A DNA stretch of 64,000 nucleotides from Rhodovulum sp. P5 (GTDB lineage: Bacteria > Pseudomonadota > Alphaproteobacteria > Rhodobacterales > Rhodobacteraceae): positions 3,581,501-3,645,500 of the forward strand of contig NZ_CP015039.1 of NCBI RefSeq assembly GCF_002079305.1, read 5' to 3'. Below the pieces are notes generated by a model. That model did not search any database. It had not been told where the DNA came from and saw only the letters and a list, made by a program, of their open reading frames with translations. Below are positions 44,488 through 54,301 of the stretch, in pieces. A program made the position numbers and the translations under genes. Each line of letters begins with the position of its first letter. Positions within the stretch are counted from its first letter, which is position 1.

Positions 44488-46836
44488 ATGCTCAAACGAT
44501 TGCTAGAGATGCCGATAAGACAAAGGCTTCCGCTTTCGATTGCGCTGATCGTCGTCGCCATCGCAGCCAGCATGGGTCTTTTCTTCTACGCACAAGCCTA
44601 CCAGTCCCAGAAAGCCACGACGGTCACCAATGTCGAGGCGCTTGCCAAGGACCAGGCCGCGCGCGTGAAAGGCTGGGTCGACGACAAGAAGGCCCAGCTT
44701 GCGGCCGAGGCGTCCAATCCCTTCATCGCAGCGTCGGTGCGGAATTTCCGGTTGGCCATCGCCAGCGACGGGGGCGATCTGGCGTCCGTGCGCCAGGCCT
44801 ATGTGCTGGGCAACCCCCTGCCAAAGGCGGACCGTCAGAACCTGCAGGATGCCGGGGACGGCTCTGCCTATTCCGCGGCCCACAAGCGTGTTCACGAACG
44901 CTTCCGCAAGGAGCTGACCCAACTGGGATACTACGACATCTTCCTGTTCGATACGCAGGGCGACCTGATCTACACCGTCGCGAAGGAAGATGATTTCGGC
45001 CAGAACGCCTTGCGCGGAGAGCTTGGGGCATCGGGCCTTGGCGCGGTCTACCGTGAGGCGGCATCGGCCGCGCCGGGAGAGATCGCCGTGGTCGATTTCG
45101 CGCCCTACGCCCCCAGTGCGAATGCGCCCGCGGCCTTCATGGCGACACCGGTCTTCGACGGCCTCGGCCTTCGTGTCGGCGTTCTTGCCATCCAGTTGCC
45201 GAATGAGGAGCTTTCGGCGATCGTCAACCGCGCCTCGGCCCTTGGCGATCTTGGCGATATGTACATCGTCGGGCAGGACGGGAAATCGCGCACCTATTCC
45301 CGCTTCGACGGTCGGTTCGAAATCCTTCAGCAGGTCAGGGATGTTCCCTTCATCAAGGCGCTGAAGGCGGGGCAAACCGGGCTCTTCTACGGCACCGAGG
45401 GGTTGTCGGGCGCGCAAAGCCTTGCCCTGACGGTCCCGCTGGACATGGGCTTCGCGAAATGGGTGCTGGTCACCGAACTCGACAAGAGCGAGTACCTGGC
45501 GCACCTGATGAAGTTGCGCAACCGGATCATCCTCTTTGTGCTTGCCGGGGTTGTCGTCACGATTGTCGTCAGCACGCTTGGGTCGCGTACCATCACGGTG
45601 CCCTTGCGGTCCTTCGTGCGCTCGATGGACGAGGTCGCCGCGGGCGACTACTCCAAAAGCGTGGGTGTTGCCGAGCGGTTGGACGAGATCGGCCTTCTGG
45701 GGCGTAACCTGACGGCTTTCCGGGACCAGCTGGCCAAGGCCGAAGCACTGGCAGCCGAGCGGGAGGAAGACCGGGTCCGGCAGGACCGCGTGGTCAAGGA
45801 ACTCAGCGGCGCGATGCGCTCTTTGGCATCGGGCGATCTGACCCGGTCGCTGGATGAGCCCTTCCCCGAAGCCTATGAGGAACTTCGCCAGGATTTCAAC
45901 GCGACGGTCGAGACGCTGAACGACCTGATGGGGTCGGTGGTCGAGAACGCGACCGAGATCCATACCCGCGCCGAAGAGATCAACTCCGCCTCCGACGACC
46001 TGTCGCAGCGGACCGAAAACCAGGCCGCCACCCTGGAAGAAACGGCGGCCGCCCTCGATGAACTCACGTCGAGCGTTCGCGCCGCGGCCGACGGGGCCGC
46101 CGAGGTCGAGGCCGTGGTGAAAGACGCGCGAAATGGGGCGGAGGAAAGCGGCCGGGTCGTGACCGATGCCATCGATGCGATGTCCGGGATCAAGCGCTCT
46201 TCCGACGAGATTGGTCAGATCATCGGCGTGATCGAGGATATCGCGTTCCAGACCAACCTTCTTGCCTTGAATGCGGGGGTCGAGGCCGCCCGGGCAGGCG
46301 AAGCGGGCCGGGGGTTTGCGGTCGTCGCCTCGGAAGTTCGGGCGCTGGCGCAGCGGTCCTCCGACGCGGCCAAGGAGATCAAGCACCTGATCTCGACCAG
46401 TTCCGATCAGGTGGATTCGGGCGTGTCCCTCGTGAACCGGACCGGGGATGCGCTGGCCGACATCGTCGAGCGGGTGAGCAATATCGCCGAACTGATCAGC
46501 GATATCGCCTCTGGTTCGCAGGAGCAGTCGGTCGGGATCGGCGAGATCAATGTGGGGGTGACCGAGCTTGACAAGGTCACCCAGCAGAACGCCGCCATGG
46601 TCGAGGAAGCGACCGCCGCCTCCACGACGCTGAAGCAGGAGGCCGCGAATCTGCAAGGCCTCGTCGCCCGCTTCCGTCTGCGGGGCGGGGTCGGGCACGC
46701 CGCAGAGGTCAGCGTGCCGGTTCTGCAATTCAGCCGCAGCGCGGCACGAGAATCCACGACCCGCGCCGCTGCGGCGCCGCGCGTGTCCTTTGAAACGAAA
46801 CATGCCGTGAACGAAAGCGCTTGGCAGGATTTCTGA
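44488..46836 (+). CDS. Methyl-accepting chemotaxis protein
   Basis: 782 aa. TM1 ([22 protein letters not shown]) is followed by a ~310-residue periplasmic region of dCache/double-PAS type ([32 protein letters not shown]), TM2 ([19 protein letters not shown]), a HAMP domain and the cytoplasmic signalling hairpin [46 protein letters not shown] 44488 is chosen because GAGG lies 9 bases upstream; in-frame ATGs at 44467 and 44479 are possible. No C-terminal CheR/CheB pentapeptide is seen. The ligand is unknown. Confidence 0.93.
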   Translation: MLKRLLEMPIRQRLPLSIALIVVAIAASMGLFFYAQAYQSQKATTVTNVEALAKDQAARVKGWVDDKKAQLAAEASNPFIAASVRNFRLAIASDGGDLASVRQAYVLGNPLPKADRQNLQDAGDGSAYSAAHKRVHERFRKELTQLGYYDIFLFDTQGDLIYTVAKEDDFGQNALRGELGASGLGAVYREAASAAPGEIAVVDFAPYAPSANAPAAFMATPVFDGLGLRVGVLAIQLPNEELSAIVNRASALGDLGDMYIVGQDGKSRTYSRFDGRFEILQQVRDVPFIKALKAGQTGLFYGTEGLSGAQSLALTVPLDMGFAKWVLVTELDKSEYLAHLMKLRNRIILFVLAGVVVTIVVSTLGSRTITVPLRSFVRSMDEVAAGDYSKSVGVAERLDEIGLLGRNLTAFRDQLAKAEALAAEREEDRVRQDRVVKELSGAMRSLASGDLTRSLDEPFPEAYEELRQDFNATVETLNDLMGSVVENATEIHTRAEEINSASDDLSQRTENQAATLEETAAALDELTSSVRAAADGAAEVEAVVKDARNGAEESGRVVTDAIDAMSGIKRSSDEIGQIIGVIEDIAFQTNLLALNAGVEAARAGEAGRGFAVVASEVRALAQRSSDAAKEIKHLISTSSDQVDSGVSLVNRTGDALADIVERVSNIAELISDIASGSQEQSVGIGEINVGVTELDKVTQQNAAMVEEATAASTTLKQEAANLQGLVARFRLRGGVGHAAEVSVPVLQFSRSAARESTTRAAAAPRVSFETKHAVNESAWQDF

Positions 46837-46885
46837 GACCGCGTGGCAGCGCGCGACCGGAGTGCCAGAGAAGAAGAGGTTCCAG

Positions 46886-47878
46886 ATGCGAGTGATGATC
46901 GCTGATCCGCAGGAAGAAGGCAGAAACCGGCTCGCGGCGGCCGTCGACTCCATGCGTGCCGTGTCGTTGGGACTGTGCGTCTCCAGCCTGACGGAGGTCT
47001 ACCACGCCGCCGAAAGCCGGCCCCCGCAAGTGGTGATTGTCGCCGAAGAACTTGCGCGGCTGCCGGAATTCGAGGTGCTGCTGACCCTCTTCAAGGCCCT
47101 GAGCATCCGGTGTGTCGTGATTGCCGACAGCCATGCCAGCGTGCAGCGGCTGAGTTCGGCCATGACAGGCCCGGACGTGGCCATCACCCATCGTGGCGTC
47201 AGCGACGGGGAACTTCGGGAATCCCTGCTGCAGGTGCATCTGGGGCGCGGTGCAAAGCAGGCGCCGCAGGCGCACCCGAAGTCCGGGCTTTCGTTCCAGA
47301 CCGGCAAGATCATCCTCATCGGCGCCTCGACCGGGGGCGTCGACGCCCTGATCAACGTGCTTGACTGCTTCCCGGTGAATTGTCCGCCGACGCTGATTGT
47401 CCAGCACACAAGCGGCACCTTCAGTTCCGGGCTTGCGCGGCTGCTTGACCGCAACACCGCAGCCCGGGTGGTCGAGGCCGAGGATCGCCAGATGCTGACC
47501 GCGGGGACTGTGCTGCTTGCCCCCGGTAAGGAGCATCATCTTGAGGTCGGGGCCGGCAAGGGGCTGCACTGCCGCCTGCGGGAAGGGCCCTTGCGCTCCG
47601 GGCATCGCCCGTCGGTCGATGCGCTGTTCGAGTCCGCCGTTTCGATCGCGCCGCGGGTCACCGCCGCGATCCTGACGGGCATGGGCCGTGACGGGGCGGA
47701 GGGCCTGCTCGCCCTCAGAAAGGCCGGGGCCCACACGATCGGGCAGAACAAGGCGACGTCCCTTGTCTACGGCATGCCGAGGGCGGCCTACGAATTGGGA
47801 GCGGTGGCAAGCCAGCTGCCCCTGGATGCGATCGGAGAAGCGATCTTGGATAATTGCAGTCGGCGGAGCGCAGCATGA
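46886..47878 (+). CDS. cheB: Chemotaxis methylesterase CheB with degenerate receiver domain
   Basis: 330 aa. The C-terminal methylesterase is intact: S148 in LIGASTGGVDAL, H174 in IVQHTSGTF and D269 in LTGMGRDGAEGLLAL. The N-terminal ~115 residues have the receiver fold, but the strand that should hold the phosphoacceptor Asp reads PQVVIVAEELARLPEF, with no Asp, and the acidic pocket is reduced to one Asp (VMIADPQ). CheA therefore probably cannot activate it by the normal phosphorelay. ATG 46886 (AGAGG 6 bases upstream) is preferred over GTG 46862. The stop overlaps cheD by 4 bases. Confidence 0.93.
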   Translation: MRVMIADPQEEGRNRLAAAVDSMRAVSLGLCVSSLTEVYHAAESRPPQVVIVAEELARLPEFEVLLTLFKALSIRCVVIADSHASVQRLSSAMTGPDVAITHRGVSDGELRESLLQVHLGRGAKQAPQAHPKSGLSFQTGKIILIGASTGGVDALINVLDCFPVNCPPTLIVQHTSGTFSSGLARLLDRNTAARVVEAEDRQMLTAGTVLLAPGKEHHLEVGAGKGLHCRLREGPLRSGHRPSVDALFESAVSIAPRVTAAILTGMGRDGAEGLLALRKAGAHTIGQNKATSLVYGMPRAAYELGAVASQLPLDAIGEAILDNCSRRSAA

Positions 47879-48444
47879 GGGCAGAACAGAATATGCGGAC
47901 CACCGCGCGCAGCGAGTGGGATACGGGGCGGATCGTGCCCGTCGTGCAGGGCGAATACCGGGTTTCGCGCGATGCCGATGTCATTCTGTCCACGGTCCTG
48001 GGGTCGTGCATTGCGGCATGTGTCTTCGACCCGGTTGCGAAACTTGGCGGCATGAACCATTTCCTGCTGCCCGGCGATGACGGCGAAGGCAAGACCGAGC
48101 TGAAATACGGCGCGATGTCCATGGAACTTCTGATCAACGAATTGCTGAAGGCCGGCGCGCGGCGGACCGAGATGAAGGTCAAGCTGTTCGGCGGGGCCCG
48201 GGTCAGTGCGGCATTCAAGGATATCGGCGAAAAGAACGTGATCTTTGCCCGCTCCTACCTCAAGCGGGAGGGGTTCGAGGTGGTGTCGGAGAGTCTGGGC
48301 GGCCAGCAGGCACGGCGCCTGCATTTCCGGCCCGCGACAGGGGCTGCCCGTCTTGTCCTGCTGCCGCCGACAGAGGCCCCGGCAGAGCGGACACCGCCGA
48401 GACCGCCCAAAGCGAAGCCCGATCTGGGGATCACGCTGTTCTGA
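47875..48444 (+). CDS. cheD: Chemoreceptor glutamine deamidase CheD
   Basis: 189 aa. The catalytic Cys is in STVLGSCIAACVFDP and the His in GGMNHFLLPG; MELLINELLKAGARRTEMKVKLFGGA and IGEKNVIFARSYLKREG are typical CheD. The Pro-rich C-terminus (TEAPAERTPPRPPKAKPD) is extra. ATG 47875 overlaps the cheB stop, with GGAG 6 bases upstream. It deamidates receptor glutamines and closes the che operon. Confidence 0.95.
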   Translation: MRAEQNMRTTARSEWDTGRIVPVVQGEYRVSRDADVILSTVLGSCIAACVFDPVAKLGGMNHFLLPGDDGEGKTELKYGAMSMELLINELLKAGARRTEMKVKLFGGARVSAAFKDIGEKNVIFARSYLKREGFEVVSESLGGQQARRLHFRPATGAARLVLLPPTEAPAERTPPRPPKAKPDLGITLF

Positions 48445-48711
48445 GACAGCCGCCCCCCGGGTGCGAATGCGGTACGAAAGAATGCGCCGTCGCCGCAAGG
48501 CGGCGCGCGCGCATGGACGTATCGCGAACGCGCCGCAGGCCCGCTTTGCCGCACTCTGTCCGCATGAAATGCGCTTTCACCGCGTTTGGCCGCAACCGCG
48601 GGGGTGTGGCGTCCTGAAAGTGCCAGTTTTTTGGGCTTTCGTTTCGCAATTCCCACGGGCGAAAGCGCAATTCGGTTGCCGCGGGTCAAGCCGGCAAATA
48701 GCTTAACCACC

Positions 48712-50136
48712 ATGAGCGAGACGGATATATTCGACGAGATGTGGGGCCGGGACGAGGCCTTGCGTCGGCCCTATGCGCGGTTTCAGAACTGGTTCGAGGG
48801 GGAAGACATTTCCCGTTTGCGCGCCAAGCAGCGCGAGGCCGAGGAAGTCTTTCGGCTGACGGGCATTACCTTCAACGTCTACGGCCGTGCCGAGGCCGAG
48901 GAACGCCTGATCCCGTTCGACATCATTCCGCGGATCATTTCGGGCCACGAATGGCAAAAGCTCTCCCGCGGGATCGAGCAGCGGGTGAGGGCGATCAACG
49001 CCTTCCTCTACGACATCTACCACCGCCAGGAAATCGTGAAGGCCGGCCGTATCCCGGCAGAGGCGATTTCCCGGAATGATGCCTTCCTGCCCGAGATGAT
49101 CGGGGTCAAGCCGCCCGGGGGCGTCTATACCCATATCGTCGGTATCGATCTCGTGCGCACCGGTGACGACCAGTTCTATGTGCTTGAGGACAATGCCCGC
49201 ACGCCCAGCGGCGTCAGCTACATGCTGGAAAACCGCGAAACGATGCTGCAGATGTTCCCCGAACTTTTTGCGCAGAACCGGGTGCAGCCGGTGCAGACCT
49301 ATCCGGCCGACCTGCGCCGGTCGCTGGCCGCCTGTGCGCCGGGCGATGTCGAGGAAAAACCCACGGTCGCGGTGCTGACCCCGGGCATCTACAACTCCGC
49401 CTATTTCGAACATGCATTCCTTGCCGACCAGATGGGCGTGGAACTGGTCGAGGGGCATGACCTGCGCATTGTCGACGGCAAGGTCGCGATGCGCACGACC
49501 GAAGGCTATCGGCCCATCGATGTTCTCTACCGCCGGGTGGATGACGAATTCCTCGATCCGCTGAACTTCAATCCCGAAAGTGCGCTGGGCATTCCCGGTA
49601 TCATGGATGTCTATCGCGCCGGCCGGATCACGATTGCCAATGCGCCGGGCACCGGTATTGCCGACGACAAGGCGATCTACAGCTACATGCCGGAGATCGT
49701 GGAATTCTACACCGGCGAGAAGGCGATCCTTGAAAACGTGCCGACATGGCGCTGTTCGGAACCCGACGCGCTGGCCTATGTTCTCGACAACCTCGAAGAT
49801 CTGGTGGTGAAGGAGGTTCACGGCTCCGGCGGTTACGGCATGCTGATCGGGCCGACGGCGACCAAGAAGGATATCGCGGAGTTCCGCAAGAAGCTGACAT
49901 CGCGGCCCGGAAACTATATCGCGCAGCCGACTCTGTCGCTCTCGACCGTGCCGATCTTCACGCGCAAAGGGCTGGCCCCCCGGCATGTCGATCTGCGCCC
50001 CTTCGTGCTGGTCAGCCCCGCCGGGATCAGGATCACGCCCGGCGGTCTGACCCGCGTGGCGCTGAAGAAAGGGTCGCTCGTGGTCAACTCCTCCCAAGGG
50101 GGCGGGACCAAGGATACCTGGGTGCTCGAGGACTGA
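48712..50136 (+). CDS. Circularly permuted ATP-grasp ligase (DUF404/DUF407)
   Basis: 474 aa. Conserved blocks: ISGHEWQKLSRGIEQRVRAIN, FYVLEDNARTPSGVSYMLENR, VLTPGIYNSAYFEHAFLADQMG and the ATP-binding Gly-rich LVVKEVHGSGGYGMLIGP. It is homologous to the first domain of the 35833-38250 fusion. No ribosome binding site precedes ATG 48712 (TTAACCACC only), so a leaderless or weak start is possible; an in-frame extension to 48586 is less likely. First gene of the second modification cluster, 4 bp before the alpha-E gene. Confidence 0.92.
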   Translation: MSETDIFDEMWGRDEALRRPYARFQNWFEGEDISRLRAKQREAEEVFRLTGITFNVYGRAEAEERLIPFDIIPRIISGHEWQKLSRGIEQRVRAINAFLYDIYHRQEIVKAGRIPAEAISRNDAFLPEMIGVKPPGGVYTHIVGIDLVRTGDDQFYVLEDNARTPSGVSYMLENRETMLQMFPELFAQNRVQPVQTYPADLRRSLAACAPGDVEEKPTVAVLTPGIYNSAYFEHAFLADQMGVELVEGHDLRIVDGKVAMRTTEGYRPIDVLYRRVDDEFLDPLNFNPESALGIPGIMDVYRAGRITIANAPGTGIADDKAIYSYMPEIVEFYTGEKAILENVPTWRCSEPDALAYVLDNLEDLVVKEVHGSGGYGMLIGPTATKKDIAEFRKKLTSRPGNYIAQPTLSLSTVPIFTRKGLAPRHVDLRPFVLVSPAGIRITPGGLTRVALKKGSLVVNSSQGGGTKDTWVLED

Positions 50137-50140
50137 CGCG

Positions 50141-51082
50141 ATGCTTGGCAAGACCGCAAATGGCCTCTTCTGGATGTACCGGTATCTGGAACGTGCCGAG
50201 AACTTTTCCCGCCTTGTCGAAACCGGCCAGCGCATTGCGCTGACGCGGCTCGATACGCCCGATGACGAATGGACATCGGTCCTGCAGACCACCGATGGCG
50301 AAAAGGCGTTCCGGGAACATTACGATACCGTGACCAAGGAAGCGGTGATCGACTGGATGCTTCGGTCGAAGGAAAACCCGTCCTCCGTGCTGTCCGCCAT
50401 AGGATCGGCGCGAAAGAACGCCCGCATGGTGCGCACCGCGTTGACCCATGACGTTTGGGAGGCGGTAAACGGCAGTTACATGAAGATCACCGATGCCCTC
50501 TCCCGAAAGGTGAACGAGCGCGATCTTCCCGCGGTGATCGACCTGATCAAGGCGCGTACGGCCCTGGTGCGGGGCACGACGCAGGGCACGCTCTTGCGCA
50601 ACGACATTTTCAATTTCGCCCGCATCGGCACCTATCTTGAACGCGCCGACAACATCGCGCGCATCCTGGACGTGAAGTATTACGTCTTGCTGCCCTCGGT
50701 GAATGCGGTCGGGTCTTCCATCGACAATGTCCAATGGGAAACGATCCTGAGCGCGGTTTCTGCACGCGGCGGATTCCGGATGGTTCATGGCGGACAGGCC
50801 ACCGCGCGCGACGTGGCGGAATTCATGATCCTCGACCGCAAGATGCCGCGCAGCCTGAAATTCGCCGTCTCCAAGATCAACGACAATATGCAGTATCTTG
50901 CGGCGGACTATGGTGTGCGCCATGCCTCGCACGAGCTTCTGGACCGGTTGAACGAGCGGTTCATGGTCAACGATATCGACGCCATCGTTGATTCGGGGCT
51001 GCATGAATACCTGCAAAACCTCATGGCGGCGCTGGGCGAGTTGGGCCGGCAGATCGAGGTTGATTACAGGTTCTATGAGTGA
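50141..51082 (+). CDS. Alpha-E (DUF403) domain protein
   Basis: 313 aa, all-helical. It begins MLGKTANGLFWMYRYLERAENFSRLVET and contains NFARIGTYLERADNIARILDV, both typical alpha-E. It corresponds to the C-terminal part of the 35833-38250 fusion. The gene lies between the ATP-grasp and transglutaminase genes, and its last 8 bases overlap the latter. The domain is predicted to act with the ATP-grasp ligase; its chemistry is unknown. Confidence 0.93.
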   Translation: MLGKTANGLFWMYRYLERAENFSRLVETGQRIALTRLDTPDDEWTSVLQTTDGEKAFREHYDTVTKEAVIDWMLRSKENPSSVLSAIGSARKNARMVRTALTHDVWEAVNGSYMKITDALSRKVNERDLPAVIDLIKARTALVRGTTQGTLLRNDIFNFARIGTYLERADNIARILDVKYYVLLPSVNAVGSSIDNVQWETILSAVSARGGFRMVHGGQATARDVAEFMILDRKMPRSLKFAVSKINDNMQYLAADYGVRHASHELLDRLNERFMVNDIDAIVDSGLHEYLQNLMAALGELGRQIEVDYRFYE

Positions 51083-51884
51083 CGCGATGCGGCTGAAGAT
51101 CACACATACCACGCGCTATATCTTTGATGACCCGGTCATCTACGGGCTTCAGCAACTGCGCAAGACGCCCAAGAACAGCCACCAGCAGACGGTTCTTTAC
51201 TGGACCACGGTGGTCGAGGGCGGGCGCAAGGAAGTCACGTTCGAGGATCACCACAACAACACTGTGGACCTGATCAGTTTTGAGAAAGAAGTGACCGAAC
51301 TGGTGGTTCAGTGCACCGGCGAGGTGCAACTTGAAGACACCAACGGTGTTGTCGGGCTGCATCGGGGGCCTGCACCGCTTTGGCTGTTCCGCCGCGCCAC
51401 GAAGCGGACGAAGCCGGGCCAAGGGTGCCGTGGAATCGTGCGTTTGGTCGAGGGTGAGGGCGAACTTGACCGGTTGCACGCATTGTCGGGGATCATCCTT
51501 GAGAAGGTCCCCTACAAGGTCGGCGTGTCCCACGCGGGTTGGACCGCGGAAGAGGCCGTCGCGGAAGGGGCGGGCGTCTGTCAGGATCACGCGCATATCT
51601 TCGTTGCCTGCGCGCGCGAGATGGGGATCCCGGCACGCTATGTCTCCGGCTATCTGATGATGGATGGCCTGACACAGCAGGAGGCCTCCCATGCCTGGGC
51701 CGAGGCTTACGTCGAGGGGCTGGGCTGGGTCGGTTTCGATGTCTCGAACGAGATTTGTCCCGACGAGCGCTACGTGCGCGTTGCAACCGGGCTTGACTAT
51801 GACGAGGCTGCCCCTGTACGCGGCTCCCGGCAGGGCGGAAGCGGCGAGGCCCTCTCGGTGCAGATCGAGGTTGCGCAGCAGTAG
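51075..51884 (+). CDS. Transglutaminase-family cysteine peptidase (Anbu locus)
   Basis: 269 aa. N-terminal strand LKITHTTRYIFDDPVIYGLQQLR, catalytic Cys in GAGVCQDHAHIFVACAREMGIPARYVSGYL, His in ASHAWAEAYVEGLG and Asp in WVGFDVSNE. ATG 51075 has ACAGG 4 bases upstream and overlaps the alpha-E stop by 8 bases. It is a family member of the two other transglutaminase-like proteins in the window. Together with ATP-grasp, alpha-E and Anbu it forms a compact four-gene set. Confidence 0.94.
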   Translation: MSDAMRLKITHTTRYIFDDPVIYGLQQLRKTPKNSHQQTVLYWTTVVEGGRKEVTFEDHHNNTVDLISFEKEVTELVVQCTGEVQLEDTNGVVGLHRGPAPLWLFRRATKRTKPGQGCRGIVRLVEGEGELDRLHALSGIILEKVPYKVGVSHAGWTAEEAVAEGAGVCQDHAHIFVACAREMGIPARYVSGYLMMDGLTQQEASHAWAEAYVEGLGWVGFDVSNEICPDERYVRVATGLDYDEAAPVRGSRQGGSGEALSVQIEVAQQ

Positions 51885-51905
51885 CGGCCCGGGGAGGGCG
51901 CGGGG

Positions 51906-52637
51906 ATGACCTATTGTCTCGGTCTGATACTGGACCGCGGGCTGGTGATGATGTCGGACACCCGGACCAATGCGGGCGTCGATAACATTTCCACCTTTCG
52001 AAAGATGTTTACGTGGGAGGACCCGGGCGAGCGCGTTCTGGTCCTGATGACCGCGGGCAACCTGGCGACAACGCAGGCCGTTGTCAGCATCCTTGACGAA
52101 CGCACCAAGGCCCATAATGAGCGTGATCCCTCGATCCTTGCGGTGCCCTCGATGTTTCAGGCGGCGCGGCTGGTGGCCGATACCCTGAAGGAAGTGATTT
52201 CCAATCACGCCGAGGAAGGGCAGCGCGCGGACAGCACCTTCAACGCCACGATGATCCTTGGCGGGCAGGTCAAGGGCGGGCCGCCCCGGCTGTTCCTGAT
52301 CTATCCCGAGGGGAATTTCATCGAGGCGGGCGAGGATACGCCCTTCTTCCAGATCGGCGAGACGAAATACGGCAAGCCGATTTTGGTGCGGGCCTACGAC
52401 TCGGGGATGAGTTTCGAGACGGCGGTCAAGGTCATGCTGGTCAGCTTTGACAGCACGGTGAAGGCAAACCTGTCCGTTGGCCTGCCCTTCGATCTGCAGA
52501 CCTATGAAGCCGACAGTCTGACGCTGGGCAAGCGCATCCGGATCGGGGCGGATGACCCGTATTTCCAGACGATCTCCACCGGGTGGGGGGAGGAACTGAA
52601 GGCGGCGCTGGACAGCCTTCCCGACTTCACCTTCTGA
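51906..52637 (+). CDS. Anbu-type proteasome-like peptidase
   Basis: 243 aa. It begins MTYCLGLILDRGLVMMSDTRTNAGVDNI: removal of Met exposes Thr2 as the N-terminal nucleophile, the hallmark of proteasome beta subunits and HslV, and the rest matches Anbu (ancestral beta subunit). GGGGAGGG precedes ATG 51906. It lies 21 bp after the transglutaminase gene in the standard Anbu neighbourhood. Anbu assembles into rings; its substrate and any ATPase partner are unresolved, and no unfoldase gene is nearby. Confidence 0.93.
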   Translation: MTYCLGLILDRGLVMMSDTRTNAGVDNISTFRKMFTWEDPGERVLVLMTAGNLATTQAVVSILDERTKAHNERDPSILAVPSMFQAARLVADTLKEVISNHAEEGQRADSTFNATMILGGQVKGGPPRLFLIYPEGNFIEAGEDTPFFQIGETKYGKPILVRAYDSGMSFETAVKVMLVSFDSTVKANLSVGLPFDLQTYEADSLTLGKRIRIGADDPYFQTISTGWGEELKAALDSLPDFTF

Positions 52638-52658
52638 ACGGGCGCGCGACCGCCGGCG

Positions 52659-53669
52659 TCAGTGCCCGTAGTAGTCGCGGAACCAGGCCACGAAACGCGC
52701 CACGCCTTCACGGAAGTCGGTTTCCGGGCGATATCCGGTGAGCCGCTGCAAGAGCGTCGCATCGGCCCATGTGGCCGGCACGTCGCCCGGCTGCATTTCC
52801 ATGTAGTTGCGGATGGCCGGATGGCCCAGTTCGCCTTCCAGCGCCTCGATGAAGTCCAGCAGCTTTACCTTGTCGGAATTGCCGATATTCACCACGCGGA
52901 AGGGCGCCACGGGGCTCAGGCTGTCGCCCTCGGGCACGATGCCGTCCGCGGGCCGTTCGGGGACGGCATCCATCAGCAGGCGGATCCCGCGCACCAGATC
53001 GGTGACATAGGTAAAGTCGCGCCACATCTCGCCGTGGTTATAGATATCGATCGGCTCCCCCTTGGCGATCCGCAGGGCGAACTTGATCGGCGCCATGTCC
53101 GGCCGTCCCCACGGCCCGTAGACGGTGAAGAACCGGAACATGGTCGTGGGAATGTCGTGCAGATGGGCATAGGCGTGCCCCATCGCCTCTGTCGCCTTCT
53201 TGGTGGCGGCGTAGATCGTCAGCGGCGTATCGGCCTTGTCGGTCTCGGTAAAGGGCATCTCGGTGTTGGCGCCGTAGACGGATGAGGTGGACGCCATCAG
53301 AAGATGCTTCACTGCATGGCGCCGCGCGGCTTCCATCACGTTGAACGTGCCGATGAGGTTGGCATCGACATAGGCCCGCGGGTTTTCCAGCGAATAGCGC
53401 ACGCCCGCCTGTGCGGCGAGGTGAACGATCATGTCCGGTTCGAACGTATCGATGGCACGGGAAAGTGCGTCATCGTCTTCCAGCATCGCCTCGGTCGACG
53501 CGTAGTGTTCGTGCTGCAGCAGGTTCGTTTCGCGACGGCGCTTCAACGTGATGTCGTAGTAGTCGGTAAAGCCGTCGAACCCGTGGACGGAAAACCCCTC
53601 CGACAGCAGAAGCTCCGCAAGATGGTAGCCGATGAAGCCGGCGGTGCCGGTGATGAACACACGCGTCAT
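52659..53669 (-). CDS. NAD-dependent epimerase, UDP-glucuronate 4-epimerase type
   Basis: 336 aa. N-terminal Rossmann motif MTRVFITGTAGFIGYHLAE (GxxGxxG), catalytic Tyr in PLTIYAATKKATEAMGHAY (YxxxK), and TTMFRFFTVYGPWGRPDMA. The order and HEHYASTEAMLEDD resemble bacterial UDP-glucuronate 4-epimerases. It supplies a nucleotide sugar for surface polysaccharide. ATG 53669 has AAAGG 7 bases upstream. Convergent with Anbu with no visible terminator in the 21-bp gap. Confidence 0.88.
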   Translation of the reverse strand: MTRVFITGTAGFIGYHLAELLLSEGFSVHGFDGFTDYYDITLKRRRETNLLQHEHYASTEAMLEDDDALSRAIDTFEPDMIVHLAAQAGVRYSLENPRAYVDANLIGTFNVMEAARRHAVKHLLMASTSSVYGANTEMPFTETDKADTPLTIYAATKKATEAMGHAYAHLHDIPTTMFRFFTVYGPWGRPDMAPIKFALRIAKGEPIDIYNHGEMWRDFTYVTDLVRGIRLLMDAVPERPADGIVPEGDSLSPVAPFRVVNIGNSDKVKLLDFIEALEGELGHPAIRNYMEMQPGDVPATWADATLLQRLTGYRPETDFREGVARFVAWFRDYYGH

Positions 53670-53910
53670 TGGGCGCCTTTCGTGGATACTGCCGCAGTCT
53701 TGCCGGTTTTTATCGCTCTGACTGCGGAGAGGAAAGCAAAACCGCCATGACAACCGTGCAGGCCGTGCCGACTGAAGCGGGATGCTGAGAAAGGGTATTG
53801 CGGCTTATGGTTGTGATTGGGCCCGCGCTTTGAATTTCAAGTTTCCGTGAGCGGGTATTCGGTATTCGCTGGCAATCACGTAATGCGTGCAAGGTTTCCG
53901 ATCAAACATA

Positions 53911-53937
53911 AAACGGCCGGCACAAGGCCGACCGTTT
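53911..53937 (-). terminator. Terminator of the H-NS-like gene
   Basis: Read on the minus strand, AAACGGTCGGC pairs with GCCGGCCGTTT over 11 bp with one mismatch and is followed by TATGTTTG. It sits 50 bp after the gene's stop. The modest T content lowers confidence. Confidence 0.5.
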
Positions 53938-53986
53938 ACGAATTTTAACAAATGCGATGCGCGGTGGAAACGCGTGCCGCCGAAAG

Positions 53987-54301
53987 TCAGGAAATGAGGA
54001 AGTCTTCCAGTTCCGCACCCTGGGCCAAAGCGGCTTCCAGCCATCGCGGGCGACGGCCGCGGCCGCTCCACGTTTCTGCGTGGTTTTCGGGGTTGCGGTA
54101 CTTCGCCGACGGTTTTGCCCTGCGCGCTTTTTTGCCGACGACGTCGTCCAGAGAGGCGAAACCCAGCTCTTTGGCCTTTTCTTCAAGCACCTCACGTGCC
54201 TTGGCCTTTTCGCGGTCGTGGTAAGAGTTGATCGCCGCCTCGACGTCCTTTTTCAACTGTTTGAGCTCGCTGAGCCCCAGCGTTTCTATGTCCTTGGCCA
54301 T
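53987..54301 (-). CDS. H-NS family nucleoid protein (HvrA-like)
   Basis: 104 aa. The N-terminal coiled-coil oligomerisation part (TLGLSELKQLKKDVEAAINSYHDREKAKAREVLEEKAKEL) precedes the DNA-binding motif KYRNPENHAETWSGRGRRPRWLE, the H-NS YRxPxxxxxTWxGxGxxPxWL signature. AGGAAC lies 7 bases before ATG 54301. It binds AT-rich DNA and usually silences genes; HvrA in Rhodobacter also affects photosynthesis and nitrogen-fixation genes. The AT-rich leader (54302-54440) could support self-regulation. Confidence 0.92.
   Translation of the reverse strand: MAKDIETLGLSELKQLKKDVEAAINSYHDREKAKAREVLEEKAKELGFASLDDVVGKKARRAKPSAKYRNPENHAETWSGRGRRPRWLEAALAQGAELEDFLIS

Noticed and set aside
44503..46953. 816-codon minus-strand frame opposite the MCP
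   Set aside because: Antisense shadow; the plus strand encodes an unmistakable receptor.
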